A stretch of DNA of 64,000 nt. Source: Gammaproteobacteria bacterium. Its GTDB lineage: Bacteria > Pseudomonadota > Gammaproteobacteria > Steroidobacterales > Steroidobacteraceae. The notes under the pieces were generated by a model. That model ran no database searches. It was given only the letters and a program-made list of their open reading frames with translations, and was not told where the DNA came from. Location of the stretch: NCBI GenBank assembly GCA_021773365.1, contig JAJFKF010000095.1, forward strand, positions 44,511-108,510, given 5' to 3'. Shown here piece after piece: positions 42,072-52,300 of the stretch. Each line of letters begins with the position of its first letter. The first letter of the stretch is position 1. The position numbers and the translations under genes were made by a program.

Positions 42072-44798
42072 ATGGCCGATATGCGATTGCCCTTTCTCGT
42101 CCGTATTATCGCGGCAACGATCATTTCCGTGTTGCTGGCGCCTTTGGCGTGCGCGAATGCTGGAGAACATGCTTTTGAAATTTCAGCTGGTTCCGCGCCG
42201 GCGGCCTTGCGTGAATTTGGCCGTCAGGCCGACATTCAGCTGCTGTTCGATTTCGATGCGGTCGACGGTATCGAAACGAAGGCCCTGGCAGGAACTTTCG
42301 AAGTGGAGGCTGCTCTGCGTTTGCTGCTGCAGGGAACTGGCCTGAGTTTCGGTCGGGTCAACGAGCGCACATTGGCCATTCGCACGCGTGCCGATCCGTA
42401 CCAGGATGCCGCGTGGCCATCTGAACCTGTCGAGGCCGGGCGCGCTACGAATGATCAATCCGGCTCCGTGCGTGCAGTCGAGCAGTGGCGTCTGGTTCGT
42501 GTTGAAGAAGTGCGTGAGGAGGTATCGTCGCGAACCGTGGAGGAACCCGACGAGAGAGACGGGAAGAATAACGAGATCGTAGTCACTGGCACGAATATCC
42601 GTGGGGCGGAACTGGTCGGGCAGCAGTTGAATGTTTTCGATCGTGAAGATATCGAGCGTGCTGGCGTAAACAGCATCGATGAAGTTCGCAACCTGCTGCC
42701 ACAAAATTTTAGCGGCAGCGGCACGGACTCTTTTTCCTCCAATGCTGGCCAGGAAAGCGCAGCCACACGGGATTCGACAAACGTCGGCTCGGTTTCGAGC
42801 TTCAATCTGCGTGGGTTGGGGACCGCGGCCACGCTCACGTTGCTCAATGGCCGTAGAATTGCCCCCTCTGGTGTGGGGGATATCTTTGGCGTATCAGCCA
42901 TGCCTGTCAGTCTGGTGGAGCGCATCGAAGTGGTGCCCGACGGTGGTTCGGCCATCTACGGTTCCGATGCCGTAGGCGGCGTGGTAAACATTATCACCCG
43001 GCGGGATTTCGAGGGCTTCGAAACCAGTGCGCGCTACGGCACGACCATTAGTGGGGGGCGCGATGATCTGGGCGTCAATGCGCTCGCCGGACACGGCTGG
43101 CGCTCGGGAAATCTATTCGTGCTGGCGGACTATAGCGAGCGTAGCGCGCTGTACGCTCGTGATCGTGACTACATCGGCGATGAGGTGGACGACATTGCCA
43201 CGCTGGCGCCAAACGACGACCGCGTGAGTCTTTTTGCGACACTGAATCAGGAGTTGAACCAACGCTTACGGTTGGGGCTGGATGCCCTGTGGACCGAGCG
43301 CCAGGTATTCGATACGACCAGCTCCTCAGTGTTCGGCCTGACTGAGCCCATTCCTGTTGAGCTGAAGAACCAGGCTTACCATGCCGCCGGCCGCGGTGAA
43401 TTTGATCTGTCGGACAACTGGCTGATCGGGCTCAATGCTGACTATTCAGTGCACAAGAGCAGCTCGGTGCTTCCGGGCAATTCAAGCAGGTACGACAACA
43501 AGGCCAGCACACTGGAACTGTCCCTTGCCGGAACCGCCGCGCGGCTGCCGGCCGGACCTGCGCGGGTGGCGCTCGGGGCACTACTCAGAAAAGAAGAGCT
43601 GGAGTCGGTGGGGACCGGCTCGCCGTTCCTCGAGCGCGAGGTCCGTGGCGCCTACGGTGAGGTGCTGCTGCCACTGGTGTCCTCGCCCATGTCAGTTCCG
43701 CTGGTGCGCGAGCTGACACTGAGTCTGGCTGCCCGCTGGGATGACTACAGCAACGGCGAAAACCGGGTGACGCCCAAGTATGGCGTGTCATGGAAAGCTG
43801 GCGAGGGCCTGTCCTTTCGCGCGTCCTTCGCGGAGGCCTTTCGCGCGCCGACCATGTTCCAGCAGGCCGACCAGCAGCAGATGTTCTTCGTCGGCTTTCC
43901 GTACTTCAATCTGGATCCGGCCGACCAGAATCCGAATTTCAGTCCCGGGTCGGCCTACGTCGCCGCCTACAACCGGCAGGGCAATCCGGACTTGATTCCG
44001 GAAACGGCCGACATCTTTACCGCCGGGGTGGATTTTGAGCCGGCCGTGTTGCCGGGCCTGCGCACCAGCGTGACCTATTTCGATATCGACTATACCGATG
44101 TCATCTTTTCAATCTTTGCGTTTCTACGCCTGAACGATCCAGCATTCGCGGATTTCCGCACCGAATCTCCGGACCCCGACTATGTGCAATCGCTCCTGGG
44201 CGGCGCCGAAACGGTGCTGAACTTCACGGCGATTCCCATCGACGTGCAGCAGGTGCAAGTACTCATGGATGCCGGCGTGCACAATGTCGCCTCGTTAAGA
44301 ACTTCCGGCGTCGATCTGCAGTCCTCCTATGCGTTTGAGGTCGGGCCAGGTGCGCTTGATGTTTCTTTCAACGCGACCTATGTAATGGAGTACCTGTTGC
44401 AAGGTACGCGGCAGACGCCAGCAGAGAACAACGTGGATCGGGTCGGAGATCCATTGCGATTCAGAGCACGCGCCGCCGCGGGGTATTCCGTAGGCGCCTG
44501 GACGCTATCTGCGGCAATGAATTTCCAGGACAGCTACATTGATGACATCTTCTCGCCACTGGCACCGGTGCGGGTCGATTCCTATGCAACGCTTGACCTG
44601 GGCGTTCACTATCGTTCTGCCGTCCGCGCGGCCCCTGGTTGGCTAGACAATATGCGATTCTCATTGAACTTGCGCAACGCGCTGGACGAGGATCCACCGT
44701 TTGTTGACGATCCGAGTGGTTTCAATTTCGATGCTGCCAACGCCAGCCCTCTTGGTCGTTTCATTTCGTTGCGGATGACCAAGGGCTGGGGGCTTTGA
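42072..44798 (+). CDS. STN-type TonB-dependent receptor, module E (esterase-type clade)
   Basis: 908 aa from ATG 42072, preceded by AGGGGA. Signal peptide (IIAATIISVLLAPLACANA); STN domain about 31-100 (FEISAGSAPAALREFGRQAD, QLLFDFDAVDGI). The linker has WRLVRV; TonB-box-like EIVVTGTNIRG; plug (LLPQNFSGSG, FNLRGLGTAATLTLLNGR, SDAVGGVVNIITRRDF); barrel ending DPPFVDD...NASPLGRF. It is the most divergent of the esterase-type receptors, but the C-terminal signature is intact. Followed by two esterase-like genes, the first overlapping its stop. Ligand unknown. Confidence 0.92.
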   Translation: MADMRLPFLVRIIAATIISVLLAPLACANAGEHAFEISAGSAPAALREFGRQADIQLLFDFDAVDGIETKALAGTFEVEAALRLLLQGTGLSFGRVNERTLAIRTRADPYQDAAWPSEPVEAGRATNDQSGSVRAVEQWRLVRVEEVREEVSSRTVEEPDERDGKNNEIVVTGTNIRGAELVGQQLNVFDREDIERAGVNSIDEVRNLLPQNFSGSGTDSFSSNAGQESAATRDSTNVGSVSSFNLRGLGTAATLTLLNGRRIAPSGVGDIFGVSAMPVSLVERIEVVPDGGSAIYGSDAVGGVVNIITRRDFEGFETSARYGTTISGGRDDLGVNALAGHGWRSGNLFVLADYSERSALYARDRDYIGDEVDDIATLAPNDDRVSLFATLNQELNQRLRLGLDALWTERQVFDTTSSSVFGLTEPIPVELKNQAYHAAGRGEFDLSDNWLIGLNADYSVHKSSSVLPGNSSRYDNKASTLELSLAGTAARLPAGPARVALGALLRKEELESVGTGSPFLEREVRGAYGEVLLPLVSSPMSVPLVRELTLSLAARWDDYSNGENRVTPKYGVSWKAGEGLSFRASFAEAFRAPTMFQQADQQQMFFVGFPYFNLDPADQNPNFSPGSAYVAAYNRQGNPDLIPETADIFTAGVDFEPAVLPGLRTSVTYFDIDYTDVIFSIFAFLRLNDPAFADFRTESPDPDYVQSLLGGAETVLNFTAIPIDVQQVQVLMDAGVHNVASLRTSGVDLQSSYAFEVGPGALDVSFNATYVMEYLLQGTRQTPAENNVDRVGDPLRFRARAAAGYSVGAWTLSAAMNFQDSYIDDIFSPLAPVRVDSYATLDLGVHYRSAVRAAPGWLDNMRFSLNLRNALDEDPPFVDDPSGFNFDAANASPLGRFISLRMTKGWGL

Positions 44799-46153
44799 GG
44801 CCGGCGGACGCATTACACAGGGCTGAGAGGTGGCTCGAGGGCGGTGCATGCCTTGCTGCCTCTCGATTAGCCAGGTTGGCGCTGGCCTTGCTGTGTGCTA
44901 CGGCCTCGGTAGCAGACGAGCCGGGCGAGTCTGCGGCTGTCTTGGGCGCCGTAACCGTGCCGATCGATTCGCTGGCGCCGGACGCGGAGGATTTCGCCGA
45001 CCTGCAGCCGCTAGTCAGCACGATCGGCGCGACGCGCATCGTTCTGCTTGGCGAGGGTGGTCACGGCGAGGGCTCAACCTTTCTGGCCAAGGCACGGCTG
45101 GTGCGTTTCCTTCACCAGCAGATGGGCTTCGATGTGCTGGCGTGGGAGTCGGGGCTGTTTGACTGTGAGGAAGTCGATCGCTTCATGCGTGGCGAGGCCT
45201 CTGCGCTGCAGGCCGCCCAGCGCGGAATTTTTCCGGTCTGGTCGCACAGCGAGCAAGTCAGGCCGGTGCTCGAGTACGTCAAGGCGACGCAATCGGGTTT
45301 GCGGCCGATCACCACTGCCGGGTTCGACTGCCGTATATCGAGCAACGCAACGCTGCAGGCGCTACCGCAAGCAATATTCGAATACTTCGAGCGCCTCGAT
45401 CCCGGGCTGTTTCCTGAGGCCGATCGTGACCGTTTGCAGCGGTTGCTGGCCCGGTTTGCCGGCCGCAGCAGCTACGCCCCCGATGTACAGGAGAGCAGAA
45501 CGAATCGTGACCTGCTGCATCGATTGATTCACAACGTTGCGCTGCATTCAGGACGTGTCAGCGCTGCACAGGCGGCATTGACAGAGCGCATTTTGCGCAA
45601 TGTGCTGGTCATGGAGGAGCGTAGTGTGCCTCGTGCGCCGCAAGACTATCCGGCGGTGTTCAATTTGCGCGACCAGGCGATGGGCGAGAACCTGTTGTGG
45701 CTGGTGCAGCAGCGTTACCCGCGACGGAAGATCATCGTCTGGGCAGCCAGCCTGCACATCGCGCGCGATCTGACGCCGCTGCGCGTGGCCAGTGGGCAAT
45801 CACCGCAGTACGCCGGCCTGGTACCGATGGGACATTACTTGCACCGGGCGCTGGGCGAGCCCACCTACACCGTGGGCTTTGTCGCCTATCGGGGCAGCAG
45901 CGGCTGGGCGGTGGGCTCGAATGCCCAGCCGACTGTGTTGTCCACGCCGAGCCCGGACTCCTTTGTCGCGCGGTGTCATCAGACTGGCCATTCGCAATTA
46001 TTCGTGGACCTGAAAGGCCTGCCTGCCAGGCACTGGCTGCGCGGAGCGTTCACTTTATCCTCCGGCGCGCCGGCCCGCTGGTCGACGATCTATGACGGTT
46101 TGCTGTTCATGGAAGAAATGATTCCGAGCACACCGCTGCGCCCCGGGATCTGA
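44795..46153 (+). CDS. Secreted erythromycin-esterase-like protein, AASxH subtype
   Basis: 452 aa. TTG start overlapping the receptor stop by 4 nt, with GGGGG upstream; no ATG or GTG is available before the signal peptide (LARLALALLCATASVA). The first motif is GEGGHGEG (His90 kept, NT replaced by GG), then LAWESG glutamate and FDCEEVD. The second motif is WAASLH: Ala318 replaces the first His, His321 is kept. Same subtype as the protein encoded at 13414. It is followed 3 nt later by an AHNFH-subtype gene, suggesting the two products work together, perhaps as a heteromer (inference). Confidence 0.82.
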   Translation: MRPADALHRAERWLEGGACLAASRLARLALALLCATASVADEPGESAAVLGAVTVPIDSLAPDAEDFADLQPLVSTIGATRIVLLGEGGHGEGSTFLAKARLVRFLHQQMGFDVLAWESGLFDCEEVDRFMRGEASALQAAQRGIFPVWSHSEQVRPVLEYVKATQSGLRPITTAGFDCRISSNATLQALPQAIFEYFERLDPGLFPEADRDRLQRLLARFAGRSSYAPDVQESRTNRDLLHRLIHNVALHSGRVSAAQAALTERILRNVLVMEERSVPRAPQDYPAVFNLRDQAMGENLLWLVQQRYPRRKIIVWAASLHIARDLTPLRVASGQSPQYAGLVPMGHYLHRALGEPTYTVGFVAYRGSSGWAVGSNAQPTVLSTPSPDSFVARCHQTGHSQLFVDLKGLPARHWLRGAFTLSSGAPARWSTIYDGLLFMEEMIPSTPLRPGI

Positions 46154-46156
46154 CAG

Positions 46157-47413
46157 ATGTTGGCTGCTGCATGCCTGGCTACCGCGCTGCTGCCGGCCGC
46201 CGAAGCGCCCGACAGGATCGAGTGGTTGCGGCACAACGCCGTGCAGGTGCGTAGCCTTGCGTCCGACGACGATGACTTCTCGGACCTGCAGCCGCTGCTT
46301 GAGGCAATTGGCGACTCCAGAGTGGTATTGCTTGGCGAAAATACGCACGGTGATGGTTCGACCTTTCGTGCCAAGACCCGGCTGATCAAGTTCCTGCATC
46401 AGGCAATGGGTTTCGAGGTGCTGGCCTGGGAGTCCGGCTTGTTCGACGTGCAACAGATGCAGCAGGGATTGCGGGTGGGCAAGCCGGGCGCCGAAGCAGC
46501 CCGTGTCGGCCTGTATCAGGACTGGAGCACGCGCGTGCAGACGCAGGCGCTGTTTGACTATCTGAGCGATACCCAGGATTCGCGTCGCCCGTTGCTATCT
46601 GTCGGATTCGATTCGCGTGTTGCCCAGCCACAGGCCCGGGCACAGGATTATCCAGAGTACATTTTCTCTTTCTTCGACCGGCTCGACCCGCGATTGATCT
46701 CCGCGCAGGAGCGTGAGAGATTTCGCAGGCTGTCCGAGGCGCTGGTTCCTGCCGAATACTATCGGCATCACGACGACCGACTTGTCGATCCGGATATCGC
46801 CAGGGTTCTGCTCGCCCGGCTACAGGTACAGTGCGAGGCACTCGCGCCCTTGTACAGTCCAGCGCAGATCGACTATGCCCGCCGTTCGCTGATCAGCCTG
46901 ATCGGTATGTCGCGCGGGTTGACCGAGCACCCGCGCTTTACTCGCGACACGGTCATGGCCGAGAACCTGCTTTGGCTTATCCGCGAGGTGTATCCGCGGC
47001 GCAAGTTCATCGTCTGGGCCCATAATTTTCACGTCATGACGGCCGTGCCCGGCGCTGCTCCGGAGGCGGAGGCGGATTTTAATGGTCCGATGGGGCGGCT
47101 GGTCAAGGCGGCGCTGGGAGATATGGTTTATGTCGTCGGCTTTGCTTCCTGGGATGGCGCCTATGCCTACGTAGGCCAACCGCCGGTGCCCATACCGCCG
47201 TCCTCGCCAGGCTGCATGGAAACCTTGCTGCATGCTGTCGGGCATCCTTACCTGTTTCTCGATGGTCGCCGTCGGCCTGCCAACCACTGGCTGCGCCGGC
47301 CGATGTGCGCTCGGATGCAGTTCTACACCGAGAGCACACAGGACTGGACGCGCTACTTCGATGCCCTGTTCTATATTGACCGAATGCAGCCCGCTCGCAG
47401 TCCGCATCCATAG
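46157..47413 (+). CDS. Secreted erythromycin-esterase-like protein, AHNFH subtype
   Basis: 418 aa. Short signal peptide (MLAAACLATALLPAAEA). GENTHGDG (His64), LAWESGLFDV, and WAHNFH (His289, His292) complete the expected active-site set of the Ere family. Same subtype as the protein encoded at 7691, with which it shares the FDV, AHNFH and LFLDGR motifs. It begins 3 nt after the preceding esterase gene, clearly in the same transcript. Last gene of module E. Confidence 0.85.
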   Translation: MLAAACLATALLPAAEAPDRIEWLRHNAVQVRSLASDDDDFSDLQPLLEAIGDSRVVLLGENTHGDGSTFRAKTRLIKFLHQAMGFEVLAWESGLFDVQQMQQGLRVGKPGAEAARVGLYQDWSTRVQTQALFDYLSDTQDSRRPLLSVGFDSRVAQPQARAQDYPEYIFSFFDRLDPRLISAQERERFRRLSEALVPAEYYRHHDDRLVDPDIARVLLARLQVQCEALAPLYSPAQIDYARRSLISLIGMSRGLTEHPRFTRDTVMAENLLWLIREVYPRRKFIVWAHNFHVMTAVPGAAPEAEADFNGPMGRLVKAALGDMVYVVGFASWDGAYAYVGQPPVPIPPSSPGCMETLLHAVGHPYLFLDGRRRPANHWLRRPMCARMQFYTESTQDWTRYFDALFYIDRMQPARSPHP

Positions 47414-47490
47414 TTGCGGCAGGTCACGAAATGGCCCTGGCGCAAGGACTTGCTGCGCGGATGCCTCGCCGCCCTCCGGTCTGGCAGTGG

Positions 47491-47523
47491 AGGTGGTTGA
47501 AATTCCGCCTGACCTCGTCTTTA
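47491..47523 (+). promoter_or_regulatory. Putative promoter of module F sigma gene
   Basis: A 33-bp block starting AGGTGGT and containing TTCCGCCTGACCTCGTC (CGTC at 47516-47519) followed by TTTA. It recurs at 49293-49325 before the receptor with 27 of 33 identical bases. TTCCGC is 7 nt, not 15-16 nt, from CGTC, so the -35 may be the GGTTGA part (15-nt spacer). Confidence 0.6.
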
Positions 47524-47581
47524 GGAATAGGATGGAACTGTTCAAAGACGGCTGCACTGCAGCAATATCATAGGGGTTCAG

Positions 47582-48109
47582 GTGACGGCACCGGATAAAG
47601 CCTGGCTGGGCGAGCTTTTCGATGCGACGGGGCGGCGGTTCCTGCGCTATCTGGCGGCTCGCCTGAAAGACGGCACCGACGCCGATGATCTGGCACAGGA
47701 AGTGTATCTGCGCCTGCTGCGCGTGGACGACGTGATGCTCATCCGCAATCCCCGCAGCTTCGCCCTGCGCGTGGCCAGCAATGTGGCCTGCGAGTGGGGC
47801 CGCCTGTCGCGCCACCGGCGCGTGCATGTGGGCGATGAATTCCTGGACGAGAATGAGACGGATACGGCCAGCCCGCTGGAGCAGGCAGCGAACGCCCAGC
47901 AGTTCAGTACCCTGTCCCGCACTCTGGATACTCTGAGCCCCATGCGTCGCGCGGTGGTGCTGCTGCACACCCGCGATGGTCTGACCTACGCGCAGATTGC
48001 CGCGCACGTCGGCCTGTCCGTCAGCATGGTTGGCAAGCACCTGTCGTTGGGTCTGCAGGCCTGTCAGCAGGCTCTGGCCGAGGCGCCGCCAGAGGGGTTG
48101 AAGCCATGA
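47582..48109 (+). CDS. FecI-type ECF sigma factor, module F
   Basis: 175 aa from GTG 47582, preceded by AGGGG. Region 2: DADDLAQEVYLRLLRVDD and SFALRVASNVACEWGRLSR. Region 4: LSPMRRAVVLLHTRDGLTYAQIAAHVGLSVSMVGKHLSLGL. Overlaps fecR by 4 nt. It follows module E by 168 nt, and its own promoter-like block suggests a separate transcript. Confidence 0.88.
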   Translation: MTAPDKAWLGELFDATGRRFLRYLAARLKDGTDADDLAQEVYLRLLRVDDVMLIRNPRSFALRVASNVACEWGRLSRHRRVHVGDEFLDENETDTASPLEQAANAQQFSTLSRTLDTLSPMRRAVVLLHTRDGLTYAQIAAHVGLSVSMVGKHLSLGLQACQQALAEAPPEGLKP

Positions 48110-49281
48110 GCGCCCAGTTCGACAAGGCCCTGCTGGCGATTCGCGAACAGGCTGCCGAGTGGGTGATCCGGCTCGGTGCGCCGGACACCGCGCACGGAAC
48201 ACACACCACATTTTCTGCCTGGCTGCGTACCTCGCCGATCCATGTGCGCGAGTACCTGCGTGCGGAGGCTGCGTGGCTGGCCGTGCGGGGCGTGGCGCAG
48301 CATGATCGCAGCGATGTCTCTGCGCTGCTTGCGGCTGGACAGACAAACGTCGTGGATCTGCAGCAGAGTCCGCGCGCAGCGGGCACGACTGAGGTCACCT
48401 CACAGCTCGATATGCCGGTGCAGCAGCCGCTCACGCGATTTCGTCGCCGGACCATGGCGCTTGCGGTCGCTGCCACGGTGCTGCTTGCCATTGGCGCCGC
48501 ACTGGCGCTGGTGCTCGTCGAGCGTGTTGATCACAGTACCTACGCCACGGCGGTTGGCGAAATGCGCCGGGTGGTGCTCGAGGACGGCTCGGCAGTGGAA
48601 CTGAACACTCATTCGCGCATCCGCGTGGTCTATACCGACACGGCGCGTGATATCCATCTCACCCGCGGCGAGGCCTTTTTCTCCGTGGCGCGCGACACGC
48701 AGCGGCCCTTCCGGGTGCGCAGCGATGAGGCGGTGATTCGCGCTCTTGGTACCCAGTTCAGCGTCTACCGTAAGCCAGGCAGACCCGGACAGACCGGTGA
48801 TGCAGGCAAACTCATCGTGACAGTCGTCGAGGGCAAGGTGGCTGTGTCCCAGGGCCGGCAGGCAGCGCCGGAACCTGCCGGCAAGGGCACTTCCGCAATC
48901 GCGACGGGAGCAAAGCAGCAGGCACCACCCGCAGCCGTTGAGCTGAGCGCCGGCCATCAGGTGGTTATCGATTCCAGTGCCGACAGCGATCGTCGTGAGT
49001 TGCTGGCCACCGCCAACGTTGACGCTGCCGGCGCCACTGCCTGGCGGCAGCGCCGGCTGATCTTCCACAACGAGCCACTTGCCGAAGTGGTGGCGGAGTT
49101 CAATCGCTACAACCGCCAACAGCTGGTGGTCGAGGATCCCGCGCTTGCTGCCACCGGCATCAGCGGCGTATTCGATGCGGACAAGCCGCAGGGCCTGGTG
49201 GGGTTCCTGTCCGCCAACGGCGAAGTGCGCGTTGTTGAACAGGGCGCGCGGCTGCTGCTGACTGCCCGCGAATCGACCTGA
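48106..49281 (+). CDS. FecR-type anti-sigma/sensor, module F
   Basis: 391 aa, the longest FecR here. N-terminus (REQAAEWVIRLGAPDTA, FSAWLRTSPIHVREYLRAEAAW), transmembrane helix near 122-142 (MALAVAATVLLAIGAALALVL), FecR domain (VVLEDGSAVELNTHSRIRVVY, ALGTQFSVYR). A Gly/Ala/Pro-rich insertion of about 40 residues precedes the DUF4974-like end (EFNRYNRQQLVVEDPAL). ATGA overlap with the sigma stop. Confidence 0.9.
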   Translation: MSAQFDKALLAIREQAAEWVIRLGAPDTAHGTHTTFSAWLRTSPIHVREYLRAEAAWLAVRGVAQHDRSDVSALLAAGQTNVVDLQQSPRAAGTTEVTSQLDMPVQQPLTRFRRRTMALAVAATVLLAIGAALALVLVERVDHSTYATAVGEMRRVVLEDGSAVELNTHSRIRVVYTDTARDIHLTRGEAFFSVARDTQRPFRVRSDEAVIRALGTQFSVYRKPGRPGQTGDAGKLIVTVVEGKVAVSQGRQAAPEPAGKGTSAIATGAKQQAPPAAVELSAGHQVVIDSSADSDRRELLATANVDAAGATAWRQRRLIFHNEPLAEVVAEFNRYNRQQLVVEDPALAATGISGVFDADKPQGLVGFLSANGEVRVVEQGARLLLTAREST

Positions 49282-49292
49282 GTTCACGGAAC

Positions 49293-49325
49293 AGGTGGTG
49301 ACTTTTCCGCCTGACCTCGTCCTTA
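49293..49325 (+). promoter_or_regulatory. Putative promoter of module F receptor gene
   Basis: AGGTGGTGAC...TTCCGCCTGACCTCGTCCTTA, with CGTC at 49318-49321; 27 of 33 bases match the block before the sigma gene. It lies 11 nt after the fecR stop and about 40 nt before the receptor ATG. Confidence 0.6.
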
Positions 49326-49365
49326 CATGCAGGTCCGACATAACTGCATGCCCAGGGGAACGATC

Positions 49366-52300
49366 ATGAGACATCTGTACCGCTTCATTGCCCTGCTGCT
49401 GGTGGCTACGCCGCTGCTCGCAGCCGAAACATATCGCCTTGACATCAAACCCCAGCCCCTGGCTGCCGCCCTGCAGCAGTTCGCCGAACAGTCAGGCCTG
49501 CAGATCGTCTACTACGCCAAGGTGGCTGAAGGGCAGAAGGCAGGCGGCGTCAGTGGCACGCTTACGGTCAATGAGGCCCTGCAACGTCTGCTGGCCAACA
49601 CCGGTCTGCGGTTCGAGTCGGTGGATGAGTACACCGTGGCCATTCGCTCGGTGAAGAGCGCCAGCCCCTCCGGCGCGCGCAAGGGCACAGCAATCAGCGG
49701 CGAAGCGCAGGAGCACGCCACCACCGGGCTGCGTCTGGTTCGCGCCGCCGCGGACCCTCTGCGCGCCGGGCAGGCGCAGACTGACGAAGAGCGCGAACGC
49801 GAAGAGCTGGCCGCGGCGCGGGCTGCCGCTGCAAAGGCGGAGCAGGGCGGGGAGCTGATCGTCACCGGCTCGCGTCTGCGTGGCGTGGACCCGATCGCGC
49901 CGGTCATCACCATCGACCGCGCCGAGATTGAACGCCGCGGCGCTCTCACTGCGGAGGAAGTCATTCGTACGTTGCCGCAGAACTTCGCCGCCACCAACAC
50001 CAGTTCCACTACCAGCAGCGTCGCCCCCAATGAATTCACCGGTGGTTTCACCGACTTCGATGCCGCTGGCGTCTCGGCCGCAAACCTGCGCGGTCTCGGC
50101 GAAGCCTCTACCCTGGTGCTGCTCAACGGCCGCCGCACGGCTGGCACTCCGCTGGGACACGGACAGTTCGTGAATCTGTCCACCATACCGACCAGTGACA
50201 TCGAGCGCATCGAGATCGTCACGCAGGGCGCTTCGGCCCTGTACGGCGCCGATGCCGTCGGCGGTGTCATCAACATCATTCTCAGAAAGCATCGCCAGAC
50301 CGGCGCCATTTCCTCGGTGCGCTATGACACCTCCGAGCACGGCAAGGAGCGGGTGAATGTCATGCAGGTCGGCACGCTGGGCTGGTCCGGCGGCAACGCC
50401 ACCGCCACGCTGAACTACACACAGACTGATCCGATCAATCCGCAGAAGGCCGGCTACACCACCAATGATTTTCGCAGCCGTGACGGCAGTGACCGGCGCG
50501 GTACGAGTATTTTCAATGCCAGTGTTTCGCCATTCGTCAGCTTCTCCGGTCTGACTGCGCCTGACAGCTACGATGGGGTGATCGACACCAATGGCGATGG
50601 CGTGAACTCGCCGGAGGAGATCGCCGCCGCCCGCGCGCTGTTCACCGCCTTCGACCGCGATGCGCCTTTTCAGGAGAATCTGGCTACCGAGATCTCCCCG
50701 GACATCGAAAGCTACAACGTGAGCCTGCGCGGGGAGCAGTCAGTAGGCGAGAACGTGCAGCTGTACGGCTTCGCCACCTACAACCTTGCCAAGAACACCT
50801 ACGGTGGCAGCCCGGTTCCCGGTATCACCGTCTTTTCTTCCACCACGGCTCCTGGCCTGGCCGTGCCCGCCGACAACCCCTACAACCCTTTCGGCACGGC
50901 GCAGACACTGCGCTATACCTTCTACCAGGAGCTGGCGGACGGACTGGTGCCCGATTCATTGCGCCAGACCGAGCAGCAGCGCATTGACGGCACCGCCGGC
51001 CTGACCTGGAATCTGCCGTTCCGCGACTGGCAGCTCGACACCAGCCTTACCCGCAGCGAGGAAAGTACCGAAGGCCTGGACGTCGGGCTGCTGACACGTA
51101 ACTCCCGTCTTGACGTCGATGGTGCGGTCGATGGGCGCTCTCCCGTGGAGCGGCTTATCCAGGGCGATCACCCCGTCACCGGTCAGCCGCTGACCGATCG
51201 CTCGGACTTCATCAACCTGTTCGGCAACGGCACGGTACAGACGCCGCTGCTGGCGCTGGCCTCGGGCAAGACGCGCAACCAGCAGCCCATCTCCACCAGC
51301 TGGCAGTACTCTGCCGCAGTTGAGGGCTTTCTCGGCACGCTGCCGGGCGGTGAGGTGCGCAGTGTGCTCGGCCTGGAGTATCGCGACGAAACCATCGACT
51401 ACTCGGGCAATGAGGACCGCGCCTCCAAAGCGCCCGGCGTCACCGGCGGCTTCTTCCGCCAGCTGATCGAGCTGAACCGCGACTCCATCGAGCTGTTCAA
51501 CCAGACCTCCTTTCCCCTGTTCGGACCGGAAAACCGCCGTGCCGGTATCGAGAGCCTGCTGGTGAACGTGGCGGCCCGGTGGAGCGATTACAGTTTCAAC
51601 GAGCCCACTCTCGGTTCGGTCGATGCCGATCCGGGCACGATCGACATCAGTGATCTGTACAGCGCCGCCACCTTCAGCAATGTCAGTCCCGGGCTGGGCA
51701 TCTCGTGGCGCCCCATCCAGGCGCTGAACCTGCGCGCCAACTGGACGGAGAACTTCCGCACCCCGATTTTCACCGATCTGGTTGGCGGTGGTCTGGGCGT
51801 GGGCAACACTCCGCTGACCTTCGATGACGGCACGGCCATTCGCGCCACCAGCGTGCGCATCGGCAATCCGGGTCTCAAGCCCGAAACCAGCGACAACTTT
51901 TCCCTGGGCTTCGACTGGACACCGCAGGCGGTACCGGGTCTGTATGTCTCGGTAACCTGGCAGCGCATCGACACCGACAATGCCATCGGTTCCGAGCCGA
52001 TCTTCGGGTTGTCCGCCGACGACCTGCTCGACCGCGGCCAGCTCATCGAGGAACCGAGTGACCGCTTCGGCTGGCGGCTGGTGACCATGCCCATCAACCT
52101 GGATTCGCGCATCCGCACCTTCACCGACATGACAGTGCGCTATGACCTCAGCACCGTCTACGGACGCTTCACCGGTGTTCTCGATGGCACCTACTTCTCT
52201 CAGAACGAAGTCAATATTACCGATGGCGCCTCCGGTGAAGTGCGCACCTACCGCTACGAGGGCACCAACTTCGGTCCGAACAAGATCCAGGCGCGCGGCC

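Noticed and set aside
7691..47413. Macrolide-resistance (EreA/EreB) genes
   Set aside because: All four proteins have secretion signals and sit in receptor modules; resistance enzymes act in the cytoplasm and are not linked to receptors. The family name does not imply resistance here.
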